From Watersipora subatra (Eukaryota > Bryozoa > Gymnolaemata > Cheilostomatida > Watersiporidae): a DNA stretch of 64,000 bases. The notes under the pieces are model-generated. The model saw only the letters and a program-made list of their open reading frames with translations. It did no database searches and had not been told where the DNA came from. Below, piece by piece: positions 23,169 through 35,204 of the stretch. Numbering within the stretch: position 1 is the stretch's first letter; each line of letters starts with the position of its first letter. The stretch lies in the NCBI RefSeq assembly GCF_963576615.1, contig NC_088708.1, positions 50,517,196 to 50,581,195 of the forward strand, read 5' to 3'. Both the position numbers and the translations under genes were made by a program.

Positions 23169-23365
23169 TGATGGCATAATATCAAAAGCGATAGCTTTCA
23201 TTAGTAAGCTTACTCAAATTATTTATTGGCAATGTGCCAGGCTAATAGCAAGTGGACGGCAACTCTCATTAATTCTTATTGTTTATAAGCTGATATTTAA
23301 TACCAGGGCGATGCCAGGCATCCAACTAGTATATACTGTATATAAAGTGGAGGTTATAATTGTAC

Positions 23366-23710
23366 TCGACCTGAGAGACAAGAGGGTAGAAGCCGGTTAG
23401 GTAAAAGAGTGAGCAATAGAAATGTACAATGGACTAGCACTAATTTATACTACATGCACTTTAAAGTCACATTTACTTCAACTATATATAATTTTTATTA
23501 TTTTAATGTATAATTGTAGCGTTTAAATTTACTTGGGAAATGGTAAAATTTATAAAAATGGTGGGGTTATATGTTGGAAGTTTCGTTGTTTTTTTGTCTG
23601 AATGTATGCTCAAATCTGGCGTCATCAGTTTTAAAACTTGTGAGTTAATTGTAATTTTGAAGTAGTGAAACTCATCCATAGACTGACTGTTGCAAGCCAT
23701 GAAAGCTGCT
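23366..23710 (+). repeat. Dispersed repeat, first copy
   Basis: It shares gagagacaagagggtagaag and tagaaatgtacaatgga with 29999-30330. Similarity is strong for about 150 bases, then fades (tttttattattttaatgta at the junction). Role unknown. Confidence 0.65.
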
Positions 23711-25600
23711 ATTCTATTGTTGTTGAAGGCAGATTAGGAATAATATTTTATCGTTTTTAGTCTTGTTGGCAATAGTAAGAGTCAAGAACAGTTGTAACAG
23801 ATCAAATTTATTATTATGCAAGAGAACCAATAAAAAGGCTTCTATGGCAGGTGCATGAATTTCATCTTAAATTTAAGATTACTGAATATTGTACTGGGAT
23901 TAATGCTTACAGCCACTAGCAGAGGTGAAAGACATTTTAAAAACTTAGAAGATGCACAATGCAGCTGTAACATATTGTGACAGCAATGAAGCAATTGATG
24001 CATTGTAGACATCCACATGTTCTGCTTCAAGAAACAAGAAGATGATCCGACTTCTACAGTCAATAAAAATGAAAGTCGATAGCCATGTTACAAAAACAAA
24101 TTACTGCTGTAGAACATGTGATCCGTGCAGCAATTATTTAAAAAAAAAAGTATTCTGAAAACCAATTAAACCTTGATTACCGATGCCATGCTATGAAAAA
24201 CCAAAAATTGGTCAGACTTATGCAGCCAATAAAGATGAAATTCAATGACCAAACAGCACGCAAGTCAATAGAGCCAAACCGGAGTTTAAAATGACTCCCA
24301 CACACCACTATAGAGAAGCACACTCTTAAGAGAGAGAAGTATAAAAAATGGGGTGTCGCAAAAAGGCATGCAGATGTGTGATATAATAATAAAGCAGAAC
24401 CAGAAAGTCCCAAAACTGCATAATGTACTAACAAACCACCCATGAAAATATATTCCTGAAAGTGATTCTGTAATTAACCATCCAGAAAAAGGTAATTGTC
24501 AGTATCATGCAGCAATACAAACCCTGTAGAGATGTCCACCTCCACGAACTTCAGCAATAAGCGAACTAGAGAGAGGCACACAATGCCGTATTTCTACAAT
24601 AGTCCACCCACAAGGACAAGTAAATTAACCTGTTCCAGCAAATCACTCAAGGAAAGGCTTCAAATCAGTCAACAAAGTATATGACAAAAAATTCAATTTC
24701 ACTCCCTTCACATCCATATTTCCAAGGAGAAAGTTTTCAGGCTAAAATACTTTCTTGATCCTTATTTGCATTATGTGATAACTATTTGAATCTGTAAAAA
24801 TTCCTTGGTTATGGAATTTTTGAATGGTTCTTGGAGAGTGTTTAGCACTGTTAAAGATAGACAATTGACGGCTCAAGTTAGTCTTCGATTGACCATTAAC
24901 AAAGCCAAGAGAAACCTGTGTTGTCTTTTTTCTCCATTTTTAATTTCTGCTATGCTTTTCTACATGTTAATTTTTCTTCGTATCTACTTTCTCTCATGTT
25001 CATTTTTTCTCGTGTTTACTTTTCTTTGTGTTTTCTTTTCATCATGTGTTTCACACTTGCAAATTGTCTCATACGATATTTTTAATGTAAACTATCTTGT
25101 CTTCGACTTATACATGTTTGAATTGAGAGTTATTACGTCTAATTGTCTGTTCGTTTTTCTTCTGGCTTGTTTTTTATTCACTCCGAGCTGTTCCTGTCTC
25201 CTTTGGTGTTCTCCGGCTGCCTCCATTTGTCGTCTTTTTTGTTTGTCTATGTTCAGGCTAATAAATTGAGGATGCATGCTAACCATAAAATGTTTATGTT
25301 ATAAAAATGCCAAGAATTTGCTAAAAATTGTGCATCATTTTAAGCGTATTTAAGGATTCTTTAGCATATGCATAGTTATTCCCAGCCATAACAAAATATT
25401 TGAATAGCTCTGTGGTTGAGTGCTCATTTGCAAAATCTTGAAACTTAAATTTTGCTTATTGAAAATGTTTTGACTTAAACTTGTATCTGGATAGCATGAC
25501 ATGCAACATACTAACATACTATCATATTAGTTCATACATATATGTACACTTGACCTACAACTCATATATAAAATAAATACCTGTTTCTTACAGTGGCTCA
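23711..25600. other. Unassigned region; ORFs here look like chance
   Basis: Short ORFs at 24177-24443 (-), 24805-25269 (+) and 25092-25286 (-) show no recognisable domains. The plus-strand ORF is a Phe/Cys/Leu-rich reading of a ttc/tct-rich tract. The Lys/Gln/Arg-rich minus ORF faintly recalls the charged N-terminal parts of Helitron-type proteins, but not enough to call. No splice pattern was convincing. Confidence 0.4.
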
Positions 25601-25770
25601 AATCCATGATGATTTCTAGCAACAATGTCTAGCTTATGTATATCTGTGTCTAGTTTATAGATGCATAGACAGAGTAAAGTTATTCTATATCCAGACATAG
25701 TAAAGCTAGTGTATATTTTACTGTAAAGCTAATCTATACATAGACATAGTAAAGCTTATCTATAAATAAA
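25601..25770 (+). repeat. Degenerate tandem repeat (acatagtaaagct unit)
   Basis: Several imperfect units of cagacatagtaaagct, agctaatctatacatag and similar. Single units recur at about 26278-26320 (+) and about 27705-27740 (reverse). Confidence 0.6.
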
Positions 25771-25870
25771 CATGCCAAGTCTCCCGGTTTGGCCAGGACT
25801 CTCCAGTTTTTTTAAGTCAGTTTCCCTTTTTCACAAAATCTCCCGTTTTCCTCCAGCTTTTCCAATAAAA
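25771..25870 (-). repeat. Possible MITE end with ccgggaga-type sequence
   Basis: catgccaagtctcccggttt and a nearby second tctcccgtttt word look like the degenerate end of a DNA transposon family. No opposite end was found, so this is tentative. Confidence 0.3.
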
Positions 25871-28600
25871 GTAGTGGTTTAATTTTTTTACTTGTCGTTT
25901 CCCCTTTGTTTACTAGTTGTGAGCTTACATCATCATACAATACAAATACAATGAAACAGAGCGCTATTAAACCGTAATTTTGCCATAAAACGTGGGCTAT
26001 GTAGAGTTAGCAACATTGATGTCTAATGATTTGCACTAGTTTTTCATCAATAAACAAAGATTACACATGGAGATGTGACATATCATTGGCAAATGACCAT
26101 GACCTCACATTTGTAGTAGAGGAACTAAACATTGAATAAAATCATAGAAGGGTCTTTTATGTAGGTACCAATGAAAAAAAAGACCTTCACAAAAAAATCT
26201 AGGCTTCAGATTCAACTACTACATTTACCGTCAATCTCCCACTTTTTTTTCTCAACTACTTGGCAAGTATGAGACCTGGTAAAGCTAATTTGTACATATA
26301 AACATAGTAAAGTTAATCTGATGTTGTGGGGCATACAACACTCAACTAAGGAACAAGAGAAGAAAGTTCTGGTAAAAGCCAGTCTTCTTTCGTTCCACGA
26401 AAAACAATGCAACATTTTCATATTGACTCACTAGCCAATAGAAACGAAACTGCCATTTCTGACAATACAAACCTTAACACAAAAGCAATGCCGCAAGACA
26501 GAGTTATGTCAGGAATCAAGATGTAAAAGTAAAAGAAAAAATGGATGAAAGTGAATGGCAAGTGAATTTTTGAAGTGTGTGGCTGGAAGCACGTATTAGG
26601 AAAAAAGCGTTGAAGTCGGAAAAAAATTATTTCAAAAGAAATTAATTAAGATGAAAATTTTAACGGCGAAGATTGGAATTTGTGTTTTATGTTTCTCATG
26701 TTGAACAGGATTACTAGTATTTTACTAATTTATAAATAAATCACTATATGTCATCATGTAACTTTGATTTGCAATGGTTTTTTAATTTGAACTTTGGTTG
26801 AATTTGTGTCATGTTACAGCCGTATAAGTGAAGAAATAATTTTTAAGCTTGAAAGTTGTCAAATTTTTGACTTCTAGGCTGGAGTTTACGGTAGTACATA
26901 AAAATATACAGAATTGACAACTCCCATTTATGGTTGCGTGAACCTGTAAATCAATGTATCAAAATTTGCTAATTTCAAAAGAGAATAGCCTCCATTTGAG
27001 TCGATGGTTACTACTGACCATGGCATAAAAATTGTAGCGCTTATATTTAGGACATCCAGTAATAAGTTTTGTGCACGTTTCGCTGAATGTTACTGTTTGA
27101 AAATCTTGTGATGCGGATGCATAGAAATATATGAACGCACTTGACTGTCCAGAGAGAATAGAAGCTTTGTAATCGTTGTAGCAGAATTAAGCTTGAAAAT
27201 GTTTATTGGTTCTGTTTTCACTGTTGATAATATAATAATTAGTTGGGTTCATAAATTAGCTTTGAAGCAGTGTTCAAGACAAAGTTAATTATCAGTAAAA
27301 CACCAAAACTTCAGGATATTTCTATAAGTGCTTATCATGGAACTCTAAGCCACTTTTAAGTTATTTGTAATGAGGCGTTTTTCATTTAATTTAAGCACAA
27401 AAATTAAAGAATGTTTTGCATTTATATATTACATTTAATAAGTAATATGATGAAGACTTATTAAAACTTCTAAACTTAACCTCATAGATAAAGTTTAAAA
27501 AACTGATACAATAATTTTTATTGTTCAACATTGTACAGTATAAATAAATTTAATGTGTTCAATAGCTGCACTGTATATTGGGAAATTCATTGATCGCATT
27601 GCACACTTCCATTTGCCTGTCCGTTTACCTCTCTATTCAACTCTCTACTTACCTCTCTGTTTTCCTTTCTAGTTTCTTTCCTAGTTAGCTCTGCAGTTAC
27701 TATGTATACGCATAGATTAGCTTTACTATGTCTTTGGGTATATCTCTATATGTTGCCACACGAATCAATTTCTGCTAAAAGGGTAATAGACCTAGTATAA
27801 GTCAACGAAAAACTTCATGAAATGTTTTCTAGCACTTTTGAAAAATAAAATGTTACTATAAACGTAGTGTTATTTAAAACCAAAGTAGGTGCAAATAAGA
27901 CTGGTTGATGAGTCAATTATAATTTATTATATTATCATAACTTGGTGTTATCTTTACCAAATTTAACAGAATTTTCTATTAGCAGACATCAGACATGCCA
28001 AGCTATTATCCAATTGCTGAGAAGGATTTTTGAGCAAGAGGGAAACAGATATTTCAATCCATCAATTTAATGAATCTCCCTTAGCATAACTGAAAACCAT
28101 ATGAGCATATCAGTTGGCGACAGGGAAGAATAGCTTAGAAAATCTTAATTGATGCTGTATTTGGGTTAAAACTTCAAGAAATTTAAGAATGGATGATCAT
28201 TAATTATAAGATTATGCGTTGATGTGTTGATGTGTTTGTCTTCACAGCCTTAGCAAAGAATGTCCTGGTGTACATAGCATTTCACTTTTCCATGAATCTA
28301 TTAGAAGGTTACACATATTAAAAGCTAGCTGTGCTACCTGGCATTGTCCGTGTAATAGAAGAGTATTTGGACAGAAAATTGATTTGTATTTAACATATTA
28401 CAACATTTGTCATTCTAACTTTCAAACTACATATCATGAGAAAAGATTTTTGTCTTATAAATAATGAGAAGTAGTGAGAGTTTTGCTATTAGCTAGTTTA
28501 ATAATGTGAGCGAACAGCTTCTCGTGACGTTATGCTATGACCCGCGTTGCACGTAAAGCAGTTAGGCATTGCTATGATATAACGACTGATATTGGTCAGC
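25871..28600. other. Unassigned, apparently low-repeat region
   Basis: About 2.7 kb of AT-rich sequence with only short ORFs. A stretch at 27600-27670 is rich in tacctctct/ttcct words. I cannot support a gene here; introns or distal regulatory DNA cannot be excluded. Confidence 0.4.
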
Positions 28601-28615
28601 AATCAATTCAACTTT

Positions 28616-28700
28616 TGATAGTCTAGTGGGTTAGGCGTAAGACTTGTGAACGGCTTGGTACGAGATCAAATCTTCTTCGGTACGGAATATTTATTCCAAG
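28616..28700 (+). repeat. tRNA-derived SINE-like head
   Basis: An A-box-like tagtctagtgggttaggcgt is followed by a B-box-like ggtacgagatcaaatc 38 bases after the A-box start. This is the best Pol III-type pair in the window. It leads directly into the palindromic sequence at 28.7-29.3 kb. Confidence 0.55.
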
Positions 28701-28879
28701 AATTTAAGACCTGTAGCCGAATTTCCGACAGGCTTTGAGAAATATATACATGTATATAGATAGTGTCATAAGAGAAGACCATTGTTTACTAAAAAGCTAG
28801 AGTATTTTCGAATTATAAACTTAGTGAAACGAAAATTGTAATTGTAATCAATAGATTGTAATTACAAATTACAATTGTA
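28701..28879 (+). repeat. Direct copy of the palindrome arm
   Basis: Nearly the same as 28883-29060 (shared words ttccgacaggctttgagaaa and ataagagaagaccattgttt). The structure is therefore arm, arm, inverted arm, meaning the left arm was duplicated. Confidence 0.85.
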
Positions 28880-29253
28880 ATTTAAGATCTGTAGCCGGAT
28901 TTCCGACAGGCTTTGAGAAATATATATATAGATAGTGCCATAAGAGAAGACCATTGTTTATTAAAAAGCTAGAGTATTTTCGAATTATAAACTTAGTGAA
29001 ATGAAAATTGTAATCTATTGATTACAATTTTCAATTTGTAATTACAAATTACAATTGTAATTTTAATTACAATTGTAATTGTAATTTGTAATTACAAATT
29101 GAAAATTGTAATCAATAGATTACAATTTTCATTTCACTAAGTTTATAATTCGAAAATACTCTAGCTTTTTAATAAACAATGGTCTTCTCTTATGACACTA
29201 TCTATATATATATTTCTCAAAGCCTGTCGGAAATCCGGCTACAGATCTTAAAT
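28880..29253. repeat. 374-bp near-perfect palindrome
   Basis: Arms of about 180 bases meet at a centre (about 29061-29072) made of aattac/gtaatt words. The left end tttaagatctgtagccgg mirrors the right end ccggctacagatcttaaa. Only one or a few mismatches are visible (gtgccataag against the complement of tatgacac). No coding. It could form a long hairpin in RNA or a cruciform in DNA. Confidence 0.9.
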
Positions 29254-29998
29254 TCTTGGAATCAAATAATTGTAATCAATAGATCACAATAATCAATAGA
29301 TTACAATTTTCAGATTAAAATGATTTTCAATACAAAATTCGCTCAAATTACAATCAATAGATTCACTTCTCAGCTCTTTGCTTGTAATTATCTCAACTCT
29401 GTAAACAAATGTTATCAACATTTCTATAAAAAATCCTACTCCGACACTCTATGAGCCAGTTTAGTAAAAATAATATACCTGAGATAAAATAAGCTCATTA
29501 AAAGTGCAGCTGAGGTTTGTAGATTTTGTAACGGTTGATATAATATTAATAATATGAGTTTTCATTTTGGATTCAATTTTTATGTTAAAGCTGTCATATG
29601 GTGGATCAAGTATTCTTATAAAAATATGTTCTGTTTTCCTTAAAAGGCAATAACAGTGCTTCAAGTATTTACAGTTACCACTACAACAAATGCATTGTAG
29701 AAGAAAAACAAAAAAAACTAGATTTAAAAATTCATGATGTATATCTCCATATAAAAATATGCATAATAATATATAACATAGCAAGTAATCTTAAATATTA
29801 TATAATTTATGTTATCTAACATGATATATATTGATTATGATATTCTTTATTATATTATACATTGTCATATATATTTATATATATATTTCATAAAATATAT
29901 TATATAATTATGTAATATATGATATAGTATAAAGTTATTATATGCAAATTATGTATATTTTATAAATATGAAGTGGAAGAAGGTGAATGTTATATCTT
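29254..29998. other. AT-rich sequence following the palindrome
   Basis: 29254-29360 still carries caatagatt/gattaca words from the palindrome family. 29790-29960 is almost pure A+T. The 107-codon minus ORF at 29461-29784 has no recognisable domain; I do not call it. Confidence 0.5.
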
Positions 29999-30330
29999 TA
30001 CTTGCCTTGAGAGACAAGAGGGTAGAAGCCAGTTAGGCAATAGAGTGAGCCATAGAAATGTACAATGGAACTAACTCTAATTTATACTAGATGCAATCAA
30101 AAGTTTATTTAACTATATATTTTTATTATTTTAATGTATGTCTTTAGCTTTTAACTTTCACTTTTAAAATAGCGAACTTTAAAAAATTTTGGGAGTCATA
30201 TGATAAAAACTTTCTTGTTTATCAGTACAAATACATTATATACTAAAATTTTGTGTTGTCAGCATAAAAACCTGTGATTTGAGGTGATTGTCAGTTGGGA
30301 CTTGACCGTAAACTACAACTTACAGATGAC
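29999..30330 (+). repeat. Dispersed repeat, second copy
   Basis: Partner of 23366-23710 (gagagacaagagggtagaag, tagaaatgtacaatgga). Similarity weakens after about 150 bases. Confidence 0.65.
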
Positions 30331-30701
30331 TACATAAGACCAAAGGTTTTTTCTTCTATACTTTGTATCACATAGATATACTTCACTATAAATCTTTATA
30401 CTTTTTTTAACCACCTCAACAAATTCAACAGCAGTTTACATACTGTAGAGAGATTATGAGTGTTGCAATGAACTAGAAAAACATTTTACTAACCCGCACC
30501 CTAATTATTAAAGTTTCTCATGTGATGTGATACAATATGATGATCAGCCAATCTAAACTTTGATGGCTGTGATTGTTGTAACTCTGACAGATCATAATAT
30601 TTTTTATTTTTTCGCTATTGAAAGCTCAGTATTGAAGTTTACTAAAAACTGTGTAAAAGATGATAGTCTGTTGAATATAAGGTACAAAAGTACTTTTTTT
30701 G
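30331..30701. other. Unassigned sequence before the older LTR element
   Basis: Only a 60-codon ORF that runs into the LTR (30560-30742). Nothing supported. Confidence 0.5.
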
Positions 30702-30706
30702 AAACT

Positions 30707-30894
30707 GATAAATCCTTAGGTTACGTAGAAACGAGAGGTTGACTTGTCTCTTACAATCTATTTAATAAACTGACAACATGCAAGAAGATAGCAAGCCATG
30801 CCATATTAGGATAATGAGTCGCTCTAAACAAGAAACAATTATTGCGCAAGGGCATTTCTGCTAGCTAGCTGACCTTGGGGAATAAAACATAACA
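30707..30894 (-). repeat. 3' LTR of the older gypsy element
   Basis: On the plus strand it runs from tgataaatccttaggttacg to ggaataaaacataaca. It is about 92 percent like the 5' LTR by eye. It contains aataaa (aacaagaaac..ggaataaaac). Confidence 0.9.
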
Positions 30895-31062
30895 CTCCTC
30901 TCGCACAAAATACAAAATGCTAAATTTAAGCAATGTCTCCAGCATGTAATTATTGAAAGTTGTATTTTGAGTAACAAGCGAACATAGTGTCTTGAGCACG
31001 AGCTCGAACGTTGTGACTGGTTAGCCCCACCGGCTATCAAGATTAATACAAGGTGAGTTAAG

Positions 31063-31800
31063 TTAATAGTTTGTTGCGTCATAGTAATCAGGTTTACGAT
31101 GGTTACGCCGTGGGTATCTAGGTGAGTTGGATGCCAAAACGGGTTGTTGTGGCTCAGGAACAGCAGCTGGTAGATTCTGAGGTATCGGAATATTGTTGTC
31201 AACAACATACACTCTTGGTTGCAGTTGATTGATATGGCGTCGCCAAATCCCTCTATCTGTCTGGACCTCATACATTACACCACCAATTTTTGCTGTTACT
31301 TTGCCTTGTAGCCATTTTGGTCCTCCTCTGTAGTTTCGGGCATAGACCAATGAGTCAACTTCGTACTTGGTGCTAGTCGTCAGAGCTTGGTTGGGTGATT
31401 TGTTTAGTAGGGATGGTCCGAGCAATGAGAGCATATTGCGAGGTTGCCTACCATGAAGTATTTCAGCCGGTGACTTCCAGTTTAGCCCTGGGTGTGGCAT
31501 ACATCTGTAGGTGCTTAGAAACTTTTGAAGGGCAATCTTTGGCGATTTTCCTCCCGCACAAGTCTTTTCAATGCTTCTTTTTAGTGACTGCACAAATTTT
31601 TCTGCTTCACCGTTGGAAGCTGGATGAAACGGTGCCGATGTGAGATGGTGTATGCTGAGCTTTTTACAAAACTCCTCAAACTCATCTGATACGAACTGTC
31701 TGCCATTGTTCGTTACTATAGATTCGGGAAGTCCTTCTGTTATAAAAATATGGCGCAGCATAGCAATATTGTGGGACGATGTAGTACTTCCTACATCCAT
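31063..31800 (-). pseudogene. Integrase C-terminal part, older gypsy element
   Basis: The frame carries the second half of the DDE core: a VTNNGRQF motif where the catalytic motif is normally D-N-G, so the aspartate is replaced by Asn. It is followed by FHPASNGEAEKF, which holds the catalytic Glu. The C-terminal part includes a short basic, Pro-rich end (SPRYPRRNHRKP). It is separated by a frame break at about 31800 from the integrase N-terminus in the next segment. No chromodomain is seen. The Asn replacement and broken frame mean it cannot be functional. Confidence 0.9.
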
Positions 31801-31805
31801 AATAG

Positions 31806-33080
31806 CTACATATGGATATTTAGAGTATGAGTCAACACACAGTAGCCACTTTTGTCTTTGAAGGGGCCAGCAAAATCAAGGTGAATTCTTTCCCATGGTT
31901 TCTGAGATACTGGCCATGCAGAGTATGTTTGTTGTGGTTCATTAGCTGAGAGTCGGCATGGTTCACAGGTTCTAACCATGTGCTCAATGTCCTTGCCAAT
32001 AGAAGGCCACCACACATAGCGACGAGCAAGCTGCTTCATTCTAACGATTCCCCAATGGGATGTGTGCAGTGTATCAAGGACCTGAGGAATGGTATTTCTG
32101 GGAATAACTACAGTAACTCTGGTGTGTGCGTCTCGTTGTACCAACAGTATTCCTTTATGCATAAATAAAGAACCTTTCATTCTCAGATAGGGGAATAGAT
32201 GCAAAAGGTCTCCTGGCAGTTTTTTTGGCCAGTTACCCTGCGTGATCCAGCCTCTGACTAATTCAAGGTCAGCATCTTTTGTCATTTCGTGCAGGATTAA
32301 GGTAGCATCAAGTGGTGAAGCCACCAAATCCTCTTGAATCATATGCGATATTTCCTCATTATCACGAGCTTCTTGTGAATCAAAAACAATGTCTGGGCCT
32401 TGGGGTAAGCGAGAAAGGCCGTCGGCATTGCCGTGTTGTTGAGTTGGTTTATATCGAATATCATATTGGTAGACCATGAGACTCAGTGCCCATCTCTGGA
32501 GTCTTTGAACGGTGAGCAATGGGATGTGTTTGTCAGGGGAAAATATGGCAACTAAAGGCTCAAGGTCTGTGACAAGGGTGAATTTACAACCAAATAAGTA
32601 TTGTCTGAATTTGCTCACACCATAGATAATGCTCATCCCTTCCTTTTCAATCTGTGAGTAATTGCGTTGTGGTGCGTTTAACGTTTTTGAAGCATGAGCT
32701 ATTGGCCTTTCTACGCAGTTTTCTTCTTGTAGCAGTACTGCGCCGATGCCATACTGTGATGCATCTGTGGATAAAATTACGAGTTTGCTAGAGTCAAAAT
32801 GAGTCAGCTGGGTAGTGTGAATAACATCTTGCTTTAGCTGTTGAAATGATTTCTCACACTGTGGTGTCCACTGGAAAGTAACATTTTTGCAAAGCAGTCT
32901 ATTGAGTGGAGCTGCTTTGTCTGCGAGGCTTCCTATGAACCTGCCATAGTAGTTGATTTTTCCCAGGAACGCCTTAACTTCATGGACATTCTGAGGTCTT
33001 GGTAAACGCTCGAGAGCAGCTATAGCTTCATTAGATGGTGTTTTACCATTTTTGTCAATGTGGTGGCCCAGATAGTCCAC
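31806..33080 (-). pseudogene. RT end, RNase H and integrase N-terminus, older gypsy element
   Basis: The frame begins in the RT thumb/connection region (FLGKINYYGRFI). It contains RNase H (STDASQYGIGAVLLQ, YSQIEKEGMS) and a decayed TDLEPL where the family has TDHKPL. It then has the HHCC zinc-binding region of integrase (WGIVRMKQLARRYVWWP, then CEPC) and the first catalytic aspartate region (HLDFAGPF). It breaks at about 31806-31860, where the next segment continues in another frame. Confidence 0.92.
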
Positions 33081-33345
33081 AGAGGTTTTGAAGAACTGAC
33101 ATTTTGACTGCTGGATACAGAAGCCATACTCTTGGAGTCTTTTTAACAGTTTGTCTAGATTGCTCTAGTGTTCTTCACTGGTGCTGCCAGTTACTATGAG
33201 GTCATCCAGGTATGCAGCAACACCCGGTAAATCACTAGTCACTGTGTCCATGCATCTTTAAAACTGGGCGGGACTGCATGCAACCCCAAAGCACATTCTA
33301 TTATAACGAAAAAGCCCTAAAGGTGTATTGATGACGCAAAGTTGC
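33081..33345 (-). pseudogene. RT catalytic region with in-frame stop, older gypsy element
   Basis: Translation across about 33345-33180 gives the TPLGLFRYNRM and FGVACSPAQF motifs, a stop codon, and then the RT active site AYLDDLIV (33191-33220). The YLDD aspartates are intact, but stops on both sides isolate this piece. Confidence 0.85.
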
Positions 33346-33882
33346 TTAGCTTGTTCGTCTAACTCTATCTGTAAATAGGCATCGGCAAGATCGATTTTCC
33401 ATAAGCTCATCTAATTTTGGCAAAAGGTGCTGGTCAACAGATATCTGTTTGTTTAGCATCTTAAAGTCCCCACAAATTCTCACTTTTCCATTAGGTTTTG
33501 ATACGGCCACAATTGGTGCCGCATAGTCGCTGAAATCAATATGTTCCAACACTCCTGCTTTGACTAAACGCTCAATTTCCAGTTTCACAGCCTCCCATTG
33601 GAAAAATGGTACTTCTTTTGGCTTGAAAAAAACAGGTTGTGTTTTTTCTTTGAGGTGTATTGAAGCTTTCAGTTTTTTACAGCATCCCAATCTTTTGTTG
33701 AACACTTCTGGATATTTTGTTGCCAGTGCACTGACTTTACCTGCCAAACCCTCAACTGGGTCGCTTTGAATTGTGTTTACATTTTCTAACACCGCTGACA
33801 AGCCCATTTGTGACAAGTCGAAAAGATCACTCCAGTCTAAGCCAAATAGGTTAGATCCTACAGGTGTATCGACTACTAACAA
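33346..33882 (-). pseudogene. RT N-terminal part, older gypsy element
   Basis: Contains the start of the RT: PVFFKPKEVPF, then VLEHIDFSDYAAPIVAVSKP and KVRICGDFKMLNKQ. The latter matches the palm motif of Ty3/gypsy RTs. The frame ends after MENRSCRCLF, where a frame break follows. Confidence 0.9.
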
Positions 33883-34713
33883 ACGCAGGTTTTGTTTTAC
33901 TTGGTATCCAACTCCAACATTTACATAGCATTCTCCTTTGACTTGAAGTCTGCAGGCCCCATACCCACTGATAGAAGTTTTTGTTTCCGCCAGTTACGGT
34001 GAGCTGAGTTGTTTATATCCTTCCAAGCCCATCATGGAACATGTAGCTCCAGTGTCCCATTGAAACTTGGCGTCGATTCCATTAACCTAAAGATTTACCC
34101 AGATTTGTTTTCCAACTTATTCAATTATGTCTACCTTTGTTTTCTGCTGGGCATGTCTTGCAGTGTCACGGCTATGCCTAACTGTGCACACTGATTCTTT
34201 AGCTAGGTTTGAGTTTTGGACCTCAGCCTTTGTAAATTGCCCACCCTTCGATTTGCAAACAGGCGAGATATGCCCTTTTTTGTTGCAGATTCTACAAACG
34301 AGTTCTTTACAAGGGCAATCTTTGCGATCGTGTTTGATAAAACAACTCGGTCAGCGAGTTAGAATTATAGTTTCTTTGGTTACTACTTTGAGCGCTTTGG
34401 GCTCGTCTGGTTCTCTGTTCATATGTGTCAGACATTCTGTTAACCGAATCTGGAGGTGGTTCATTGAACTCATCTTTCAGCACTCATCTGTTTCCGTAGT
34501 TTTGATAGATGTTACGGCTTTAGCAAGCACATCATCAAGAGTAGGGTTGTTGTCCAGTAAGCACTGGCGTCTTACATCAGCATAGGGTGTTTCTTGGATT
34601 ATGACGTCTCTAATCAGATCATCTACATAGCTCTGACCACAGCCATTATTTTTGCAAGTAAAATTACAGTGGCGTGCTAAGCTCTGTAACTCTGCAGCCC
34701 AATCAGCATACTT
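33883..34713 (-). pseudogene. Gag C-terminus and protease, older gypsy element
   Basis: The minus-strand translation shows a CCHC zinc knuckle (CRICNKKGHISPVC, about 34300-34255) and an aspartic protease active site (WDTGATCSM, about 34060-34030). Frames are interrupted, so no long ORF remains. Plus-strand ORFs over this stretch are shadows. Confidence 0.8.
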
Positions 34714-35139
34714 TTAGTACTTTTTCATTTTACACTGATAGAACTCATACCGTGCTGCTTGTATATAAACACTATCCTTATAGTGGTTGGTTAGTTTCTG
34801 TGTTAGCTCAGTAAAAGACTTTGTCGTTATATCTTCTGAGCCGAACAGGTTCATCATTAGGTTCATCATCGGTGCGCCTACCCAAGACAGCAAACAGGCT
34901 CGCTTTTGTTTAGCATCAGTAACATTGCAAACAGCAAGGTGTTGGTTAAAACGCTCCAAATAAATTTGCCATTTCTCAGTCTCCTTGTCAAACATGTCAA
35001 ACTTCGGAATAGTTGGAGTGGAATTCGTACCTTGCAATGTTCTTGTTTCCGATTTCTCTATCAGCTCTAGCATTTGTTTCTGGAACAGAACCTGCTGCTA
35101 CTGCATAGCATCCATCATTGCCTTAACCGTATCTTCCAT
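34714..35139 (-). pseudogene. Gag N-terminal part, older gypsy element
   Basis: An ATG at 35139 opens gag, but TAG at 35100-35098 stops it after 13 codons. The frame then continues for 119 codons (LERFNQHLAVCNVTDAKQKR, ELTQKLTNHYKD), typical of a gypsy capsid region, to a TAA near 34714. The same frame continues beyond that stop, so both stops look like point mutations. Confidence 0.85.
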
Positions 35140-35204
35140 TGTCCACTTGAGTATTTATTTAATTAAGAGTTTTTTTGATAGACATATCCCACTTCTAAGA
35201 CCAC

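Noticed and set aside
24805-25269. 154-codon plus-strand ORF with hydrophobic, Cys-rich product
   Set aside because: It arises from a ttc/tct-rich tract, has no convincing membrane topology or family, and the opposite strand is also open in part.
25092-25286. Lys/Gln/Arg-rich minus-strand ORF resembling charged repeats of Helitron-type proteins
   Set aside because: Too short and low in complexity to support homology by eye; no neighbouring helicase or Rep motif.
29461-29784. 107-codon minus-strand ORF
   Set aside because: AT-rich sequence, no domain, no splice or promoter support.
34127-34585. 152-codon plus-strand ORF inside the older gypsy element
   Set aside because: It is the antisense shadow of the broken gag/protease region, which shows its zinc knuckle and DTGA motif on the minus strand.
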